The notes under the pieces were generated by a model. The model saw only the letters and a list, made by a program, of their open reading frames with translations. It was not told the origin of the DNA and did not search any database. From Bacteroidota bacterium (GTDB lineage: Bacteria > Bacteroidota > Bacteroidia > Chitinophagales > BACL12), in contig JADKAC010000007.1 of the NCBI GenBank assembly GCA_016715425.1, forward strand, positions 186,001-250,000: a stretch of DNA of 64,000 bases, read 5' to 3'. This document shows positions 60,501 to 64,000 of the stretch, one piece after another. Numbering within the stretch: position 1 is the stretch's first letter; each line of letters begins with the position of its first letter. The translations under genes were made by a program, and so were the position numbers.

Positions 60501-60540
60501 AAAATAATCGCAGTAATGTTTCCAATACTACGATTATTTT
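60501..60540. terminator. Bidirectional terminator
   Basis: A ten-pair stem AAAATAATCG/CGATTATTTT with an inner AGTA/TACT pairing, between the converging CHAT and PKD genes; T runs lie on both sides. Confidence 0.75.
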
Positions 60541-60555
60541 TTGTCTTATTATTTT

Positions 60556-62820
60556 TTACCTGATTATTAAAAAGTCGAACATGCCGATATTTTTATCATT
60601 GATAATTTTCAATTGATAATTACCTGCCGGCAATGCTTCCACATTTAAACTAAATGTATCATCTGTTGTAGAAAATGATTGCGTTAATTGTCCGCTTGCA
60701 TTATATACATACAAAGATTTTTGTCCATTTAAATCTTTAAAGTCTATCTGCAAATTTGTATTTACAGGATTGGGATATAATGCAATGTTTTCCAGTGTTA
60801 TTGTATTTACACTATTTAAAATAGAAATCATTTTACAAGCTTCATTCGTTCCCGCAATATTGCCCGATGTTAAGCACACATTATATTCTCCCGGAGTTGC
60901 ATAAATATGCGTTGGATTTTGTTCTGCGCTTGAACTGCCATCATTAAAATTCCAACCCCAGAAAGTAGGTGTATTTGTAGAGAGGTCTGTAAAAGTTACT
61001 GTTTCACCGATAATAGCAAATGTAAAATCAGCAACCGGCGCAACGATATTTCCACCAATAACTACGGATTGACAATCTTCATTACTTCCCATAAAATTTG
61101 TAGCGGTTAAACACACATTATATGTTCCGTTAGTTGCATAAGTATGAGTTGGATTTGCCAAATCACTTGTTGCACCATCACCAAATTCCCAAGCCCAAGA
61201 TCCGGGATCATTTAAACTTAAATCAGTAAATGCTACCATAGGATCTCCTGCATAAGAAAATGCAGCAACCGGCACTGCATAATTATCTACAGTTACAAAA
61301 TCACAATAGGTACCTGAGCCTACTACATTTGATGCAGTTAAACAAACATAATATGTTCCGTTTGCCAAATAAGTATGCAATGGATTTGCATCTGTACTTG
61401 TACCACCATCACCTAAAGTCCAGGACCAAGATGTAGGGGAATTCGTTGAGAGATCTGTAAAGGCAACCATGGGTTCCCCTACCAAATCATAACTAAAGAA
61501 TGCGCTTGGTGCGCCTTCAAATTCTGAAGTAATTGCACGGAAATGATAGTCATCAAAAATGGCATTCCATCCACCCCATGTAGTTTTTGTATATGTACGG
61601 TTTGCTTCTGCAGGAGTAGTTTGAGAAACCCATGCGGCACTATCACAAGAAAAGCCAATAAAAATATCACCGTAAATACCCGACAATTCATCTACATAAT
61701 CACGCAAGTCCACTCTTGTTCCCCGATTAGGTTCTGAAAGTTTTGCCTCCGGTTTTACTTTAAAAGGTGTAATTAAATCTACTCCCGGTAAGCCATCATC
61801 ATCAGCCCAAATATGCACCGTTATACTATCATTAGGTCGCATATTATCGGTATAATTTTGAATTACAACCGCAACCAAATCTGTTGGTGCAGGCAATGAA
61901 ATTTGTACAGCCGCAGCAAGATATCCGGAAAAAGCTTCATCACCCACTTCTTGCACATAATCAATAACAGCATCATCATAGCCAATATAATTTCCGGCGA
62001 TATAACTAAATGTATCAGAAACAGCAGTATTAGTTGCTAGAAAAAAACTATCCGTTGCAACAATATAATAATCCACCCAAACACCAGGTGCTTGTGCCGG
62101 AATTACATAAATAAAATCTGTTAGAGAAAGAGCAGTTCCTTCTACTTCAGTAAAAGGACTTGAATCCGTTTTATAAAATAAAGAAGTTTCAGAAATTCCT
62201 GTGGCATCCATTAATGTTGCAGCTATAGAAGTTGCTTCTAAAGTACCTTCATATAACACAGAAGGAGTATGTAAAATTAATGGAGGTGATACATCCACAT
62301 TAGAAATAAAAATTTCAATATCGTCTATAAACATTCCATTGTATTCTACTAGCATATCCGGCACAAAACGGAACCTCAATTTAAAATCTAAGCTTCCGAA
62401 AAATGCACCTAAAGGAAATTCAAATTCCTGCCAGGTATCCAGCATATCTTCTCCATTAAATGTGGCAATGTTAATCCATGTGTCGCCGCCATCGGGAGAT
62501 GCATCTAAATAAGTAAAATCGAAACCTTCTTCAAGATCAATTAATGCTTTAAAACTCACAGAAGCATCAAGACCACCAACCAAAGCTATTGATTCGGCCA
62601 TGGTAGCTGTTTGCACAACACCGGGGACATAAGTGGCATCATAAGGACTTTCATTAAATGAGTATTCACCTTCAAAGGCATATTCATCTGTAACGTCCCA
62701 ATAACCATCCACATCCCAAAGGTCTGCACCTGATTCAAAGTCATCGGAAAAAACCACCGTTTGAGCAAAAAGAAAATTTGCTGCGAATAATAATGTTGTA
62801 AAGAGTATAATTTTTTTCAT
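60556..62820 (-). CDS. PKD-repeat secreted protein with MAM-like domain and T9SS sorting domain
   Basis: 754 residues with a signal peptide (MKKIILFTTLLFAANFLFAQ). Residues about 22-180 form a MAM-like/immune-inhibitor-type beta-sandwich (VVFSDDFESGADLWDVDGYWDV, WQEFEFPLGAFFGSLDFKLRFRFVPD, GMFIDDIEIFI). A bacterial-Ig-like stretch follows, then three PKD domains with the repeated FTDLSTNSPTSWSWTLGDGGTS, NPLHTYLANGTYYVCLTASN pattern (the second and third read FGDGATS and FNDGSSS). The sorting domain is LYPNPVNTNLQIDFKDL to FLIIR. No enzymatic site is seen; an adhesion or matrix role is the usual reading. Confidence 0.85.
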   Translation of the reverse strand: MKKIILFTTLLFAANFLFAQTVVFSDDFESGADLWDVDGYWDVTDEYAFEGEYSFNESPYDATYVPGVVQTATMAESIALVGGLDASVSFKALIDLEEGFDFTYLDASPDGGDTWINIATFNGEDMLDTWQEFEFPLGAFFGSLDFKLRFRFVPDMLVEYNGMFIDDIEIFISNVDVSPPLILHTPSVLYEGTLEATSIAATLMDATGISETSLFYKTDSSPFTEVEGTALSLTDFIYVIPAQAPGVWVDYYIVATDSFFLATNTAVSDTFSYIAGNYIGYDDAVIDYVQEVGDEAFSGYLAAAVQISLPAPTDLVAVVIQNYTDNMRPNDSITVHIWADDDGLPGVDLITPFKVKPEAKLSEPNRGTRVDLRDYVDELSGIYGDIFIGFSCDSAAWVSQTTPAEANRTYTKTTWGGWNAIFDDYHFRAITSEFEGAPSAFFSYDLVGEPMVAFTDLSTNSPTSWSWTLGDGGTSTDANPLHTYLANGTYYVCLTASNVVGSGTYCDFVTVDNYAVPVAAFSYAGDPMVAFTDLSLNDPGSWAWEFGDGATSDLANPTHTYATNGTYNVCLTATNFMGSNEDCQSVVIGGNIVAPVADFTFAIIGETVTFTDLSTNTPTFWGWNFNDGSSSAEQNPTHIYATPGEYNVCLTSGNIAGTNEACKMISILNSVNTITLENIALYPNPVNTNLQIDFKDLNGQKSLYVYNASGQLTQSFSTTDDTFSLNVEALPAGNYQLKIINDKNIGMFDFLIIR

Positions 62821-62890
62821 AATCTGATTTTATATTATTTTAAAATTATCAATAATATTCAGATAACAAAAAAAGAAATAAGTGGGAAAG

Positions 62891-64000
62891 CTAAATTATT
62901 ACAATTGGTAGATTATTACTGCTGTAATTTCCCGCAATAATCCGGGCGAAGTAAAAGCCAGATGCTGCATTAAATGTATGCTGAAACACATCTTGATTTT
63001 TCATTAACGAAATACGTTCTACTGCTATACCTTGCAAATTATAAATTACAAGCATTGCATTATTCAAATCTGAAGGCAATGAATAATCAATTGAAAAAGT
63101 GGATGCAGATACAGTAGGAAAAATATGTAGCTGAAATAAATCCGGTATCACAGAAATTGTTGCAGTAGCTGTGCAAGTTAATGATGCATTTAAAGTAATG
63201 GTTTCTGCACTTAATAATTCGATTCCTGAATAAATATTTGTAATACATCCCGGTTTAGAAATTCGAATATCATACACACCATCTTCGGCTGTTCCTGTTT
63301 TAAAATTTCCTACAAAATCAGTATAAGTATTATCGGAGGTTGTTAATATTTCAATGAGTGTACTGTTTAATAATGTACCATCTGCATCGTTCACCACACT
63401 ACCTTCTAAATATGCAGCACGTTTGTAAGTGGGTTGCAAAATAAATAATCCCTCTTCAATATCGGATGCTAATAACAGTCCTGAATTTAAAAACGGATAC
63501 GCACCCCAACAGCCATTAAAAAAACCTTGTGCCGGAAATGGTGATGTATCGTAATATCCTGTTTGAATAAGATTATCAGGTTTTGTTGCATCCACAATTG
63601 TAACTCCATCTCTATAATAAGAAGTGATTAAAAAATTATTTTTAAAATGCGTGTTATGCGGAATAACTCCCGAACCTGGAGAGGAACGATAGCGATCCAC
63701 TTCTTTAATATCTGTAAAATCAGAAATATCATAAGCAGCTACATAAGCACCTGAAACTTCATCGGTAGTAAATACAAATTTACCATCATCACTTGGCCAA
63801 ATATTATGTGTAAATGCAGAAGGTGTTGGATTGGTAGCTAAGACAATAGGATCCGATTTATCAGCAACATTTACAATACCAAATCTTCCCTCATATAATT
63901 CTGCCGTGTACATTGTATCTCCTCGTACGAAAACATCATGGCAATAGGTAACACTATATTCTCCTACACTATTTGGATTCCAGGGATCTGCATTTAAATC
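62891..64000 (-). CDS. Choice-of-anchor-B family protein with T9SS sorting domain, 5' end outside window
   Basis: The frame is open to the right edge (370 codons seen, start beyond 64000). The visible part carries the family's LVIVP repeats: GEYSVTYCHDVFVRGDTMYTAELYEGRFGIVNVADKSDP, TPSAFTHNIWPSDDGKFVFTTDEVSGAYVAAYDISDF, VIPHNTHFKNNFLITSYYRDGVTIVDATKPDNLIQTGYYDTSP, the choice-of-anchor-B pattern. A carboxypeptidase-regulatory-like domain (YLEGSVVNDADGTLLNSTLIEI) and a T9SS-type end (IFPTVSASTFSIDYSLP to LPIVII) follow. It is exported and surface-bound; function is unknown. The LVIVP propeller may bind other surface proteins. Confidence 0.78.
   Translation of the reverse strand, partial: DLNADPWNPNSVGEYSVTYCHDVFVRGDTMYTAELYEGRFGIVNVADKSDPIVLATNPTPSAFTHNIWPSDDGKFVFTTDEVSGAYVAAYDISDFTDIKEVDRYRSSPGSGVIPHNTHFKNNFLITSYYRDGVTIVDATKPDNLIQTGYYDTSPFPAQGFFNGCWGAYPFLNSGLLLASDIEEGLFILQPTYKRAAYLEGSVVNDADGTLLNSTLIEILTTSDNTYTDFVGNFKTGTAEDGVYDIRISKPGCITNIYSGIELLSAETITLNASLTCTATATISVIPDLFQLHIFPTVSASTFSIDYSLPSDLNNAMLVIYNLQGIAVERISLMKNQDVFQHTFNAASGFYFARIIAGNYSSNNLPIVII

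Noticed and set aside
1..64000. tRNA, rRNA, insertion sequences, integrases, phage genes
   Set aside because: Read on both strands; no cloverleaf-like TTCRANYC element with partners, no transposase motifs and no long terminal inverted repeats were found.

Overview
The window is AT-rich and chromosomal in character, and the organism is almost certainly a member of the Bacteroidota. I would guess a Chitinophagales/Saprospiria-like lineage, but genus cannot be read from the sequence. Supporting signs are at least eight secreted proteins ending in type IX secretion (T9SS) C-terminal sorting domains, -7 promoter boxes of the TAnnTTTG type, poor Shine-Dalgarno sites, a TonB-dependent receptor with a carboxypeptidase-regulatory-like front domain, and a TPR-type histidine kinase. 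No tRNA, rRNA, CRISPR array, insertion sequence, integrase or phage gene was found.

Layout. 1-8.2 kb: the end of nhaA, a secreted M43 metalloprotease, a MmcQ/RluA pair, a beta-barrel protein, a methyltransferase, and an active/inactive M16 peptidase pair. 8.4-14.8 kb: a membrane-anchored Ntn-hydrolase, lipoproteins, an acyl-CoA thioesterase, and an M43 homologue with a wrecked active site. 14.8-20.8 kb: sucC, a PliI-like lysozyme inhibitor, small secreted proteins, a long heptameric-repeat region, a PLP synthase and a PhoD-like phosphatase. 20.9-29 kb: two long adhesin/tail-fibre-like paralogues, an M23 peptidase, a tiny lmo0937-type membrane protein and a delta-60 repeat protein. 29-33.3 kb: a TPR histidine kinase split by a frameshift, a BNR-like T9SS protein and a broken T9SS fragment, separated by two more heptameric-repeat regions.

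33.4-42.0 kb is the most unusual part. Nine same-strand, closely packed genes without signal peptides encode a beta-propeller, phasin-like helical proteins, a DUF362-like protein, an extended SDR, an SRPBCC lipid-binding-type protein, a protein made of two tandem-repeat arrays, and Ig-like/Cys-rich proteins. I read this as a candidate cytoplasmic inclusion or hydrophobic-cargo system; its function is unproven.

42.1-64 kb: a second delta-60 protein beside a NarL/FixJ response regulator, an LtrA homologue, xseA-xseB, a YdeI-like protein, an HtrA-like protein with all three catalytic residues replaced by Asn, a TonB receptor, a 1023-residue BNR/sortilin-like protein, a LolA-like protein, DUF1684, ATP-grasp, a frameshifted secreted CHAT protease, a PKD T9SS protein and a partial choice-of-anchor-B protein. 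A 17-nt element lies 40-70 nt upstream of the response-regulator gene, one delta-60 gene and the tail-fibre/M23 operon. It suggests a regulon linking the kinase/regulator pair to exported proteins.
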